From: Paludibacter sp.
GTDB taxonomy: Bacteria; Bacteroidota; Bacteroidia; Bacteroidales; Paludibacteraceae
NCBI GenBank assembly: GCA_024709185.1
Contig: JANJXE010000276.1
Location: forward strand, 1-10,330
Direction: 5' to 3'
Length of the DNA: 10,330 nucleotides
The notes beneath the pieces are model-generated. The model saw only the letters and a list, made by a program, of their open reading frames with translations. It was not told the origin of the DNA and searched no databases. Position numbers and translations under genes: made by a program. This document shows, piece by piece, positions 1 to 8,022 of this stretch (position 1 is the stretch's first letter; the number at the start of each line of letters is the position of its first letter).

Positions 1-1793
1 TTCTCCATGTACTCGCTCATGTCGACCCGGATAAGCGCATCCTGGCTGTCGAACATAAACTCAGACAAAATTTTCGCCAAATGCGTTTTTCCAACCCCGG
101 TAGGTCCAAGGAAAATAAACGAACCGATGGGCTTGCCCGGATCCTTGAGACCGATACGGTTACGTTGAATAGCTTTCACGATTTTATTCACCGCATCATC
201 CTGACCAATCACCTTACCACTCAGCACTTCGCTCATCTGGCGCAGTTTAAGGCCTTCGGCCTGTGCAATTCGTTGTACAGGAACGCCCGACATCATCGCT
301 ACCACTTCGGCAACTTTTTCTTCATCAACAGTTTCGGGGTGCAACTGCGACTCTTTCTCCCAGCGACGTACGGCATCTTCGAGCTGATACTGAGCCTGCT
401 TTTCCTGATCCCGGATAGGACCTGCCAACTCGTACTTTTGCTCGCTGAGCACTTTCATTTTTTCTTTTTTCAGCTCTTCGATTTTCTTTTCCAGGTCCTC
501 AATTTCCTGTGGTACCGATACCGATCCGATGTGAACGCGTGATCCGGCTTCATCGAGTGCGTCGATGGCCTTATCGGGGAAGGCACGGTCGGTAATGTAC
601 CGATCGGTAAGGCGCACACACGCTTTGATAGCTTCAGGGGTATATCGTACATTGTGGTGGTATTCGTATCGATCCTGAATATTTTGCAAAATCTGAAGTG
701 TTTCTTCCGGAGTGGTCGGATCAACTAAAATTTTCTGAAAACGACGTTCCAACGCTCCATCTTTTTCAATACTTTGGCGGTATTCATCCATCGTGGTAGC
801 TCCCACACACTGGATTTCACCTCTGGCCAGTGCAGGTTTCAGCATATTGGCTGCATCGAGCGAACCCGGAGCACCACCGGCACCAACAATGGTGTGTATC
901 TCGTCGATAAATAAAATAATGTTGGGATTCTTTTGCAACTCATTCAGGATGGCCTTAATACGTTCCTCAAACTGTCCGCGGTACTTGGTACCCGCCACAA
1001 TCGATGCCATATCAAGAGCAACTACTCTTTTATCGAAGAGAATACGCGAAACACGTCGCTGGTTTATGCGCAGGGCCAATCCTTCCACAATAGCCGATTT
1101 TCCCACACCCGGATCACCAATCAGCACCGGATTGTTCTTCTTACGTCGACTCAGTATCTGAGCCAGACGTTCAATTTCCTTTTCACGGCCCACTATCGGA
1201 TCAAGACGGTTCTCGCTGGCAGCCTTGGTGATGTCGGTACCAAATGTGTCGAGTGCAGGCGTATCCGACTGACGGGCCGGACCACTACTCTGAGAAGACT
1301 TACTACTTCGGGGATCTTCCTCCTCATCCTCTTCGCGGAAGCCCGAGCTATTGCGGGGCTGGTCAGAAACAGGCTTTTCAAGGTAATTACGAACCATGTC
1401 GTAGGTTATTTGTTCGGCATTCAATACATCCACGGCCAGATTGTTTTGCTCTTTCAGCAGTGCCAACAGCAAATGTTCAGTGTCAGCTACTTCACTGTCG
1501 AACAAACGACTTTCGAGTTCCATCAGCTTTTTAATACGTTGGGTGCTCTTCAGCATCAGCAAATCCTCCTGAGTTGGAGTACTGTCGGTCCGAATCTGAC
1601 TTTCGATAACCTGCTTGATATGAGCCAGATTAATATGGTAATTGGTGAGTACTTCGATAGCCTTTCCCTCTCCATTGCGCAGGATACCCAGCAACAAGTG
1701 CTCAGGACCCACGTAATTATTTCCTAAACGACCAGCTTCCTGCGTACTATACATCAACACATTCTGTAGCTGTTCCGAATAATTTACTGTCAT
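1..1793 (-). CDS. clpC: ClpC-type ATP-dependent protease ATP-binding subunit (partial, C-terminus off the left edge)
   Basis: This is a class I Clp/Hsp100 AAA+ unfoldase that unfolds proteins and feeds them to the ClpP peptidase in the cytoplasm. The frame is open for 597 codons from an ATG at 1793 ([10 protein letters not shown]) to the window edge. Two Clp_N repeats occupy about residues 1-145, each with an EHLLL motif. A charged, Ser-rich linker (about 150-180, with EEDEEEDP) follows. D1 has Walker A GDPGVGKS (226-233) and Walker B FIDE with D297/E298. A middle region of about 440-475 contains a UVR-like stretch (GPIRDQEKQ), which favours ClpC over ClpB with its long coiled-coil M-domain. 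D2 begins near 500, with Walker A GPTGVGKT at 563-570 just before the edge. Roughly 250 residues, including D2 Walker B and any ClpP-binding loop, are missing, so ClpP partnership is inferred from the family. It diverges from the phosphohexomutase gene. Class is confident; the symbol is slightly less so. Confidence 0.95.
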   Translation of the reverse strand, partial: MTVNYSEQLQNVLMYSTQEAGRLGNNYVGPEHLLLGILRNGEGKAIEVLTNYHINLAHIKQVIESQIRTDSTPTQEDLLMLKSTQRIKKLMELESRLFDSEVADTEHLLLALLKEQNNLAVDVLNAEQITYDMVRNYLEKPVSDQPRNSSGFREEDEEEDPRSSKSSQSSGPARQSDTPALDTFGTDITKAASENRLDPIVGREKEIERLAQILSRRKKNNPVLIGDPGVGKSAIVEGLALRINQRRVSRILFDKRVVALDMASIVAGTKYRGQFEERIKAILNELQKNPNIILFIDEIHTIVGAGGAPGSLDAANMLKPALARGEIQCVGATTMDEYRQSIEKDGALERRFQKILVDPTTPEETLQILQNIQDRYEYHHNVRYTPEAIKACVRLTDRYITDRAFPDKAIDALDEAGSRVHIGSVSVPQEIEDLEKKIEELKKEKMKVLSEQKYELAGPIRDQEKQAQYQLEDAVRRWEKESQLHPETVDEEKVAEVVAMMSGVPVQRIAQAEGLKLRQMSEVLSGKVIGQDDAVNKIVKAIQRNRIGLKDPGKPIGSFIFLGPTGVGKTHLAKILSEFMFDSQDALIRVDMSEYME

Positions 1794-1816
1794 AGTTGTT
1801 ATTTTATTTCTATCCA

Positions 1817-1824
1817 CAAATGTA
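1817..1824 (-). promoter_or_regulatory. Candidate -7 box of the clpC promoter (TACATTTG)
   Basis: Read on the minus strand, TACATTTG matches the Bacteroidota primary-sigma -7 consensus TAnnTTTG. It ends 23 bp before the clpC ATG, so transcription would start roughly 15-20 bases upstream of the start codon. I see no convincing TTTG -33 box at the expected distance. No CIRCE-type inverted repeat is present, so heat-shock control by HrcA is not supported here. Confidence 0.5.
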
Positions 1825-1909
1825 GAAAAATTTTTATTACTGATTTAATTAAGTTGCATTAATGTAACAAAATTAATACCCATAAGTTTTTTTTCAATAT
1901 TTCTGCTAT

Positions 1910-1944
1910 TTTGTCAGAGCATACATCCTTTTTTTGTACATTTG
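1910..1944 (+). promoter_or_regulatory. Candidate promoter of the phosphohexomutase gene (-33 TTTG, -7 TACATTTG)
   Basis: TTTG at 1910-1913 and TACATTTG at 1937-1944 match the Bacteroidota -33/-7 consensus, with a 23-bp spacer at the long end of the accepted range. The predicted transcript starts near 1948-1952, leaving a leader of about 35 bases before the ATG at 1985. A possible upstream ATG at 1934 would lie before the predicted start of transcription, which argues against it as the translation start. The leader is A-rich with no Shine-Dalgarno sequence, as is usual in this phylum. Confidence 0.6.
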
Positions 1945-1984
1945 CATTACATTTAAAAAACAGCTTCAACATAATAAAAAAAAT

Positions 1985-3733
1985 ATGGAAAATGATGCAT
2001 TGTTAAAGGAAGTAAGGGCGAAAGCAGAGAAATGGCTGAAAGGAAACTACGATGAAGCCACCAAAACAGAAGTGAAACGAATGATGGAATCGCCCGATAG
2101 CTCTGAACTGATTGAATCGTTCTATCGCGATTTGGAATTCGGTACCGGTGGATTAAGGGGAATTATGGGCGTGGGCACTAACCGCATGAACATCTACACT
2201 GTAGGTGCTGCGACACAGGGACTTAGCAATTACCTGAATGCCTGTTTTTCCGATTTACAACAGATTTCGGTGGTAATTGGTCACGACTGCCGGAACAACA
2301 GCCGGAAATTTGCTGAGATTTCAGCATCCATTTTTTCCGCTAATGGCATAAAAGTATATCTTTTTGAAGATTTACGACCCACACCAGAAGTCTCGTTTGC
2401 GATCCGCCATTTTGGCTGCCAGAGTGGCATCATTCTTACTGCTTCGCACAATCCGAAAGAGTACAACGGATACAAAGCGTACTGGAACGATGGTGCACAG
2501 ATGGTTGCACCTCACGACGAAAACGTGATCATGGAAGTGAATAAAATAACCGATGTGACTTCAATTAAGTTTGAGGGTAATCCAGAGTTGATTGAAATCA
2601 TTGGCGAAGAAGTGGATGCACTTTACATCGAAAAAGTGAAAGCACTTTCCCTTTCACCGGAATCGATTCAGCGACACAAAGACATGAAAATCGTATTTAC
2701 TCCTATACATGGAACAGCTGTAAAAATAGTTCCCCGTGCACTGCGCGAATGTGGCTTTACCAATATTATCGATGTACCTGAACAGTATGTTGTAAGTGGC
2801 GACTTCCCCACTGTATATTCACCCAATCCCGAAGAGCCTGCTGCACTCGACATGGCTATTCAGCGCGCTAAAGCAACGGATGCCGAACTGGTTATGGCCA
2901 CTGACCCGGATTCTGATCGTATGGGCATTGCCATTAAAAATGATGAAGGTGAATGGATCCTGGTGAACGGAAATCAAACTGCACTGATTTTCATCTATTA
3001 TCTTATTCGTCGCTGGAAGGAAACCGGCAAGCTGAAAGGCAGGGAATACGTGGTAAAAACAATTGTCACCACCGAAATTATTAAAGAAATTGCTGAAAAG
3101 AACGGTGTGGAATGTTTCGATTGTTTTACCGGCTTCAAGTGGATAGCCGCTGTAATCCGTGAAAACGAAAGCATCAAAGACTATATAGGAGGTGGTGAAG
3201 AAAGCTATGGTTTCCTTCCCGAGACCTTCGTACGTGATAAAGATGCCGTTTCCTCCTGTACGTTGATGGCTGAAATTGCAGCATGGGCAAAAGACAATGG
3301 AATGACGCTTTATCAGTTGTTGAAGCAAATTTACCTTGAATATGGTTACGGCAAGGAAAAAGGTATCTCCGTGGTACGTAAAGGAAAATCGGGTGCCGAG
3401 GAAATTGCTCAGATCATGACCGATTTCCGCAACAATCCTCCTAAAGAGTTGGCAGGATCAGCTATACGCATCATCAAAGACTATAAAACTCTGAAACAAA
3501 AAAATGTAGCTACAGGTGAGATCACCGATCTCGATATGCCGGCTACCTCTAATGTATTGCAGTATTTCACCGAAGATGGAACCAAAATTTCGGTTCGTCC
3601 ATCGGGCACCGAACCAAAAATTAAATTCTACATTGAAGTAAGAGGTGAAATGAAAACCACAGACGATTACGAAAAAGCAGATGCTGCTGCAAATGTAAAG
3701 ATTGAAGCAGCAAGGGCATCCCTGAAGGTTTAA
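1985..3733 (+). CDS. Phosphoglucomutase/phosphomannomutase family phospho-sugar mutase
   Basis: This cytoplasmic alpha-D-phosphohexomutase moves phosphate between C1 and C6 of hexose phosphates through a phosphoserine enzyme and a bound bisphosphate intermediate. It feeds glycolysis, glycogen and nucleotide-sugar synthesis. At 582 residues it matches the long PgcA/PGM2-like branch rather than the roughly 460-residue AlgC/GlmM types. All four signature loops are present in order: the active-site serine in TASHNP (S154), the metal loop DPDSDR (307-312), the sugar-specificity loop GGGEES (402-407) and the phosphate-binding loop RPSGTEPK (538-545). I chose the ATG at 1985 (MENDALLKEV) because the 17 codons upstream in the same frame fall on the promoter and look non-coding. 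It is transcribed alone, divergent from clpC, and ends at a strong terminator. The preferred substrate (glucose, mannose, or a role for ribose phosphates as in PGM2) cannot be read from the sequence. Confidence 0.95.
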   Translation: MENDALLKEVRAKAEKWLKGNYDEATKTEVKRMMESPDSSELIESFYRDLEFGTGGLRGIMGVGTNRMNIYTVGAATQGLSNYLNACFSDLQQISVVIGHDCRNNSRKFAEISASIFSANGIKVYLFEDLRPTPEVSFAIRHFGCQSGIILTASHNPKEYNGYKAYWNDGAQMVAPHDENVIMEVNKITDVTSIKFEGNPELIEIIGEEVDALYIEKVKALSLSPESIQRHKDMKIVFTPIHGTAVKIVPRALRECGFTNIIDVPEQYVVSGDFPTVYSPNPEEPAALDMAIQRAKATDAELVMATDPDSDRMGIAIKNDEGEWILVNGNQTALIFIYYLIRRWKETGKLKGREYVVKTIVTTEIIKEIAEKNGVECFDCFTGFKWIAAVIRENESIKDYIGGGEESYGFLPETFVRDKDAVSSCTLMAEIAAWAKDNGMTLYQLLKQIYLEYGYGKEKGISVVRKGKSGAEEIAQIMTDFRNNPPKELAGSAIRIIKDYKTLKQKNVATGEITDLDMPATSNVLQYFTEDGTKISVRPSGTEPKIKFYIEVRGEMKTTDDYEKADAAANVKIEAARASLKV

Positions 3734-3750
3734 TTTACGCTTTCTAAAGT

Positions 3751-3783
3751 AAAATGGCATCTGAATTCAGGTGCCATTTTTTT
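3751..3783 (+). terminator. Rho-independent terminator of the phosphohexomutase gene, possibly bidirectional
   Basis: Bases 3751-3780 form an almost perfect palindrome centred on GAATTC. The left arm AAAATGGCATCTG pairs with the right arm CAGGTGCCATTTT, leaving an AATT loop and one U-G wobble. Seven T residues (3777-3783) follow on the plus strand. It starts 17 bp after the mutase stop. On the minus strand the same hairpin lies 4 bp past the murF-alr stop, but there it has a C-A mismatch and only a four-T run, so it should work less well in that direction. Confidence 0.85.
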
Positions 3784-3784
3784 A

Positions 3785-6229
3785 TTATTCCTGAAAATAG
3801 ACCCGCTTTACCCTTCGCGAAATACCTGTCAGAATTTCGTAAGGAATAGTGCCCGTTTTGGAAGCAATCTCCGAAACTGTAATGCCTTCGCCAAATATCT
3901 CAACAGCATCGCCTTCCTGCGCATCTACATCCGTGACATCCACCGTAATCAGGTCCATTGAAACATTGCCAATAACAGGTGCGCGACGACCTTTAATAAG
4001 CACTTCTCCTACTCCGTTACTGAGCTTGCGGTCGAAACCATCGGCATAACCAACGGGTAGAATGGCGATACGGGTTGGACGAACCACCTTCCCGTTACGA
4101 TTGTAGCCTACTGTTTCACCCGGAGCAATAGTTTTTATCTGTAAAATAATGGTTTTCAGCGAACATACCTGAGGTAGGAGAACTTCAGGAAGGGCTGAAA
4201 TGCCATAATGGCCGATACCCAGGCGCACCATTTCCATTTGGTAAGACGGAAAACGCTCAATACCTGCGGAATTGAGCAGGTGGCGCATCACAGGATAAGG
4301 GAATGCCTGTTGTATCTGAGCGGCACTCTGCGTAAAGGTGCGAGCCTGTTGGTGCGTAAAGTCATCGAGCTGTAGCGAATCAGAGCCGGCCAGGTGAGAG
4401 AATACCGACTTTACCGACACTTCATTATGTTGCTGCAACAGTGCTATCAGGGAAGGTACTTCGGAAGGATCAAATCCAAGTCGGTGCATGCCGCTATCGA
4501 GTTTTATATGAACCGGATAGGACTGAATCCCTCTCCTCGAGGCAGCAGCAATAAATTCGGTGAGCAACCTGAAGCTATAAATCTCGGGCTCCAGTTGGTG
4601 CTCAAACAACAAATCGAAAACACTTTTTTCAGGATTCATTACCACAATGGGTAGATGAATGCCCGCATGACGTAGCTCAGCTCCTTCATCGGCTACGGCA
4701 ACAGCCAGGCAATCAACCCGGTGATGTTGAAGTGTGCGGGCTACTTCCACAGAGCCACTTCCGTAGGCAAAGGCTTTTACCATGCACATCACCCGGGTTC
4801 CGGGCTTCAGGTAGGATCGGAAATAATTCAGATTGTGTACCAGGTGGTTGAGATTTACTTCCAACACCGTTTCGTGAGCAATCTTTTCCAGCTTTCCGGA
4901 AATCAGTTCAAAATGAAACGAACGGGCACCTTTCAACAGGATGGCTTCGTGGTGAAAACTATCGGTAAACTCCGACCGTAACAGTTCCTCGGTAGAAGCA
5001 AAAAAACGGGTCTCAAGTCCATCGAAAATAGTCCGTTGTTGACTGATTTCCATACCAACACCTACCAGCCGCTGCACACCATAGGCTTTTACCAGATCAG
5101 CAACTTTACGGTATAGTATTTCCGAAGAATAGCCACTTTGAAGGATATCAGAGAGTACAAGCGTTTTTCGCAATTGATTCGACGAAGCCTGCTGATTCAG
5201 AAAATCGAGCGCAATTTTAAGCGAATCGACATCCGAATTGTAACTATCGTTAATCACCATACAATTGTTCACACCTTCTTTCACCTCGAGACGCATGGCC
5301 ACTGCTTCGAGCATCGAAAGCCGTTGATTAATAGTTGCTTCAGAATATCCATGAAGAATTAGATATACGCAGCAATGCAGGGCATTTTCGATCGATGCCT
5401 GATCGGAAAAGGGAATTTGTAACCGATAGGTTTGTTCGCTGTACTGCAAGCTGTGTATTCCGGAAGCAGAATCAATTAATCGGACCTGAGCATCAGAATT
5501 CCGTCCCCATCCAACGAGATTAGCTGAGAAACCTGCCTGTTGAAGGTACTGATGTGTAACCGGCTGATCTGCACAATATATCAGTGTGGAGCAATCCCTG
5601 AAAAGAATACATTTTTCCGAAAGTTTTTCTTCCAGGGATGAAAAATTTTCCTGATGCGCATCACCCAGAGTAGTAAAAATACCCGTTTCAGGACGTATTA
5701 TAGATTCCAGAGCATGCATTTCTCCGGGCAGGGAAATACCAGCTTCGAAAATTCCCAGTTGTGTATCGGTCCTGAGCTGCCATACCGACAGTGCCACACC
5801 GATTTGCGAATTATAACTTCGGGGCGAACGTACGATGCGCTGGTCGGGACTAAGCAACTGGTACAACCACTCTTTCACAATGGTTTTTCCATTGCTACCG
5901 GTAATTGCTATAACTGGTACGTTCAGCGAATTCCGATGGTATGCAGCCAGCTGCTGAAGCGCTTTCAGAGTATCGTCCACCTTCAGAAAACAAGCATCCG
6001 GATAGTCTTCTCGTTGCGGAAATTCGTTTACGCAAAACACTCTAACACCCATATCGTATAAATCGCGGATATAGCGTTGTCCGTCGTTGCGCTCGCTTCT
6101 CAGGGCAAAAAACAAAGTCTGCTCCGGAAACACCAGCGATCGGCTATCGGTAAGCAAATGAGCAATTTCCCGGTCATGATGTCCCTGAATGCTCAGTTCG
6201 AATAAAGAAGCAATTTTTGAAAGCAGCAC
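3785..6229 (-). CDS. Bifunctional UDP-N-acetylmuramoyl-tripeptide:D-alanyl-D-alanine ligase / alanine racemase (MurF-Alr fusion)
   Basis: A single 814-residue cytoplasmic protein joins two peptidoglycan enzymes. The MurF half (about 1-450) adds D-Ala-D-Ala to UDP-MurNAc-tripeptide using ATP. It has the P-loop GSNGKT (111-116), the metal/phosphate-site E162 in FEAG, H192 in AHQENF, and the C-terminal-domain motif DSYNSDVDS (328-336). The Alr half (about 455-814) is a fold-III PLP racemase making D-alanine. It has the PLP lysine K485 in MVKAFAYGSG, the second catalytic base Y709 in TVGYNR, and GNVSMD near the C-terminus. There is almost no linker. The start is a GTG 12 bp after the sufE stop. 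No in-frame ATG occurs near it (the next Met is around residue 60), so GTG is the only sensible start, perhaps by translational coupling. The fusion is known from Bacteroidota. Both halves keep their catalytic residues, so both should be active. Confidence 0.95.
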   Translation of the reverse strand: MLLSKIASLFELSIQGHHDREIAHLLTDSRSLVFPEQTLFFALRSERNDGQRYIRDLYDMGVRVFCVNEFPQREDYPDACFLKVDDTLKALQQLAAYHRNSLNVPVIAITGSNGKTIVKEWLYQLLSPDQRIVRSPRSYNSQIGVALSVWQLRTDTQLGIFEAGISLPGEMHALESIIRPETGIFTTLGDAHQENFSSLEEKLSEKCILFRDCSTLIYCADQPVTHQYLQQAGFSANLVGWGRNSDAQVRLIDSASGIHSLQYSEQTYRLQIPFSDQASIENALHCCVYLILHGYSEATINQRLSMLEAVAMRLEVKEGVNNCMVINDSYNSDVDSLKIALDFLNQQASSNQLRKTLVLSDILQSGYSSEILYRKVADLVKAYGVQRLVGVGMEISQQRTIFDGLETRFFASTEELLRSEFTDSFHHEAILLKGARSFHFELISGKLEKIAHETVLEVNLNHLVHNLNYFRSYLKPGTRVMCMVKAFAYGSGSVEVARTLQHHRVDCLAVAVADEGAELRHAGIHLPIVVMNPEKSVFDLLFEHQLEPEIYSFRLLTEFIAAASRRGIQSYPVHIKLDSGMHRLGFDPSEVPSLIALLQQHNEVSVKSVFSHLAGSDSLQLDDFTHQQARTFTQSAAQIQQAFPYPVMRHLLNSAGIERFPSYQMEMVRLGIGHYGISALPEVLLPQVCSLKTIILQIKTIAPGETVGYNRNGKVVRPTRIAILPVGYADGFDRKLSNGVGEVLIKGRRAPVIGNVSMDLITVDVTDVDAQEGDAVEIFGEGITVSEIASKTGTIPYEILTGISRRVKRVYFQE

Positions 6230-6241
6230 CTCGAAAAAATA

Positions 6242-6664
6242 TTAAGAGTTTCTGGTTTTAAATGCCAGTGCATATAATTTGATTTGTTTCAGCATGGCTA
6301 CCAGGCCATTTGAACGGGTAGGCGAAAGATGTTCCTTCAACCCGATCTTATCCACAAAATACACTTCAGCCTGCAAAATTTCATCGGGCGTGCGACCTGT
6401 AAACACTTCCAACAGAAGCGCAACAATCCCCTTAACGATTATTGCATCACTTTCTGCTTTGAAGTGAATGAGCTCCTCTTTCATTTCAGCATGCAGCCAC
6501 ACACGGCTCTGGCAACCTTCGATAATATTCTGAGGCACTTTATACTGATCTTCCAGGGGCTCCAACCCATTGCCCAGATCGATGAGCAGGGCGTACTTAT
6601 CCATCCAGTCGTCGAATTGATTGAAATCCTCAACAATACGATCCTGTATCTGATTAATTGTCAT
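6242..6664 (-). CDS. sufE: SufE-family cysteine desulfurase sulfur acceptor
   Basis: SufE takes the persulfide sulfur from the SufS active-site cysteine, stimulates desulfurase turnover and passes the sulfur to the cluster scaffold, normally SufB of SufBCD. This 140-residue protein has the expected family length (about 140). Its acceptor cysteine is C51 in IEGCQSRVW, the same position as the known E. coli SufE Cys51. The C-terminal part carries the SufE-type helix with PTRSNGL and ends in a basic tail. It starts at the ATG at 6664, 12 bp downstream of the sufS stop, and is followed 12 bp later by the GTG of murF-alr, so the three genes are almost certainly co-transcribed. No sufBCD genes are in the window, so the scaffold must be encoded elsewhere. 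Confidence 0.95.
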   Translation of the reverse strand: MTINQIQDRIVEDFNQFDDWMDKYALLIDLGNGLEPLEDQYKVPQNIIEGCQSRVWLHAEMKEELIHFKAESDAIIVKGIVALLLEVFTGRTPDEILQAEVYFVDKIGLKEHLSPTRSNGLVAMLKQIKLYALAFKTRNS

Positions 6665-6676
6665 ATAGTTAAATAT

Positions 6677-7909
6677 TTACGATAGCATTAACACCACTTT
6701 TTTCAATGCGGCTATAAACGAATCAATTTCATCTGTTGTGTTATAGAAAGAAAACGAAGCCCGAACGGTACCCGTAATCCCCAGCGAATCGATCAAGGGT
6801 TGCGCACAATGATGACCGGTACGCACTGCAATTCCCATTTTATCGAGCAGCATTCCGATGTCATAGGGATGAATTTCACCCACCAGAAACGATACCACAG
6901 CACTTTTATTTTCAGTAGTGCCAATGATATGCATCCCATCAATTTCCAGCAAACGGGTAGTCGCATAACGTGTAAGCACATGCTCGTATTCAGCTATTCG
7001 TTCAATTCCAATGGCCTGAACATACCTCAATGCTTCAGCCAGGGCGGTAGAGCCAATGTAATCGGGAGTACCGGCTTCGAACTTAAACGGCAAAATATTG
7101 TAAGTGGTTTTTTCAAACGTAACCTTATCAATCATTTCACCACCACCCTGACAGGGCGGAATGGCGTCGAGTAATTCACGTTTTCCATATAAAACCCCTA
7201 TACCGGTCGGTCCGTAAATTTTATGTCCTGAAAAAACATAAAAATCGGCATCGAGTTCTTTAACATCCACTTTTATATGCGGCACAGCCTGAGCACCATC
7301 AATCAACACATGAATATTCTGCTCGTGGGCCAATCGGATGATCTCCTGCACCGGATTTACCGTTCCCAACACGTTCGACACATGCGTTACCGAGACCAGT
7401 CGGGTACGGCTGTTCAGTAGGGACTTGTACGCCTGCATATCCAGCTCACCTTTTTCGTTCATGGGAATCACTCTGAGTGTCAGTCCCTTTCGTTCACATA
7501 GCATCTGCCAGGGAACAATATTCGAATGGTGTTCCATTACTGAAACTACAATTTCATCGCCCTGATTACAAAAAGCTTCTCCAAAGGAAAAAGCCACCAG
7601 GTTGATGGCTTCAGTTGTACCGCGTGTAAAAATGATTTCCTCCCGATGGGCAGCCCCCAGAAAAGATGCTACAGTAGAGCGCGCATCCTCATGAGCTTCG
7701 GTAGCCTTCTGACTCAGGTAATGCACACCCCGATGGATGTTGGCATTTAGGTGTTTATAGGCATACTCGATACGTGCCAGAACCTGAAGAGGCTTCTGTG
7801 TGGTGGCACCGTTATCGAAATAAATCAGTGGTTTTCCGTAAATTTTTTCCTCCAGAATCGGAAAATCTTTCCTCAGGAGAACTATATCGTCGTTTGTTAG
7901 CATATCCAT
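6677..7909 (-). CDS. sufS: SufS-type (group II) cysteine desulfurase
   Basis: This PLP-dependent enzyme converts cysteine to alanine and carries the sulfur as a persulfide for Fe-S cluster assembly with SufE. From the ATG at 7909 it is 410 residues (MDMLTNDDIV), close to the usual 405-410. Seen in order are the N-terminal YFDNGATTQKP, the aldimine-contacting histidine in MEHHSNIVPW, the PLP lysine K230 in SGHKIYGP, and the catalytic cysteine C368 in RTGHHCAQP. The RTGHHCAQP context and short active-site loop mark group II (SufS/CsdA), not IscS/NifS. The open frame extends to 7963, but the extra 18 codons cover the predicted -7 box and look non-coding. M3 (ATG at 7903) is an equally possible start. 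It is the first gene of the sufS-sufE-murF/alr unit and diverges from the YfhO gene. Confidence 0.95.
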   Translation of the reverse strand: MDMLTNDDIVLLRKDFPILEEKIYGKPLIYFDNGATTQKPLQVLARIEYAYKHLNANIHRGVHYLSQKATEAHEDARSTVASFLGAAHREEIIFTRGTTEAINLVAFSFGEAFCNQGDEIVVSVMEHHSNIVPWQMLCERKGLTLRVIPMNEKGELDMQAYKSLLNSRTRLVSVTHVSNVLGTVNPVQEIIRLAHEQNIHVLIDGAQAVPHIKVDVKELDADFYVFSGHKIYGPTGIGVLYGKRELLDAIPPCQGGGEMIDKVTFEKTTYNILPFKFEAGTPDYIGSTALAEALRYVQAIGIERIAEYEHVLTRYATTRLLEIDGMHIIGTTENKSAVVSFLVGEIHPYDIGMLLDKMGIAVRTGHHCAQPLIDSLGITGTVRASFSFYNTTDEIDSFIAALKKVVLMLS

Positions 7910-7922
7910 TGTTTTAGAAACA

Positions 7923-7930
7923 CAAAAGTA
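7923..7930 (-). promoter_or_regulatory. Candidate -7 box of the sufS-sufE-murF/alr operon (TACTTTTG)
   Basis: Read on the minus strand, TACTTTTG fits TAnnTTTG and ends 13 bp before the sufS ATG. The transcript would start about 8-12 bases before the start codon, a very short leader. The -33 region has only a poor match (GTGTTT, 7945-7950). Confidence 0.45.
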
Positions 7931-7977
7931 AGCATATTTTTTTAAAACACCCTTTAGCGTCAAAATGCTGATATTTT

Positions 7978-8001
7978 TTGATATTTAACCTTTTAAATCA
8001 A
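7978..8001. repeat. Imperfect AT-rich inverted repeat between the divergent sufS and yfhO promoters
   Basis: The arms TTGATATTTAA (7978-7988) and TTAAATCAA (7993-8001) are inverted copies apart from a two-base insertion in the left arm, with a four-base centre. The repeat sits between the two outward-facing -7 boxes, where an operator could act on both genes. Its AT-richness means chance is a fair alternative explanation. Confidence 0.3.
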
Positions 8002-8022
8002 GGATATTGTCGAAAATAGCAG

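Noticed and set aside
81..1727. Several open frames of 60-264 codons opposite or out of frame with clpC
   Set aside because: They are shadows. The minus-strand ClpC frame is continuous across the whole stretch with all its motifs.
1934..1984. N-terminal extension of the phosphohexomutase from an upstream ATG
   Set aside because: The upstream ATG lies next to or inside the predicted -7 box, the 17 extra residues look non-coding, and the family starts at MENDALLKEV-like sequence.
1794..1984. CIRCE or other heat-shock operator upstream of clpC
   Set aside because: I looked for the TTAGCACTC / GAGTGCTAA inverted repeat and found nothing similar.
2819..3328. 169-codon minus-strand open frame inside the phosphohexomutase gene
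   Set aside because: It is antisense to a conserved enzyme carrying intact signature motifs and has no recognisable domain or promoter of its own.
7910..7963. N-terminal extension of SufS from an ATG at 7963
   Set aside because: The extra 18 codons overlap the TACTTTTG promoter box and would make the protein longer than the family norm.
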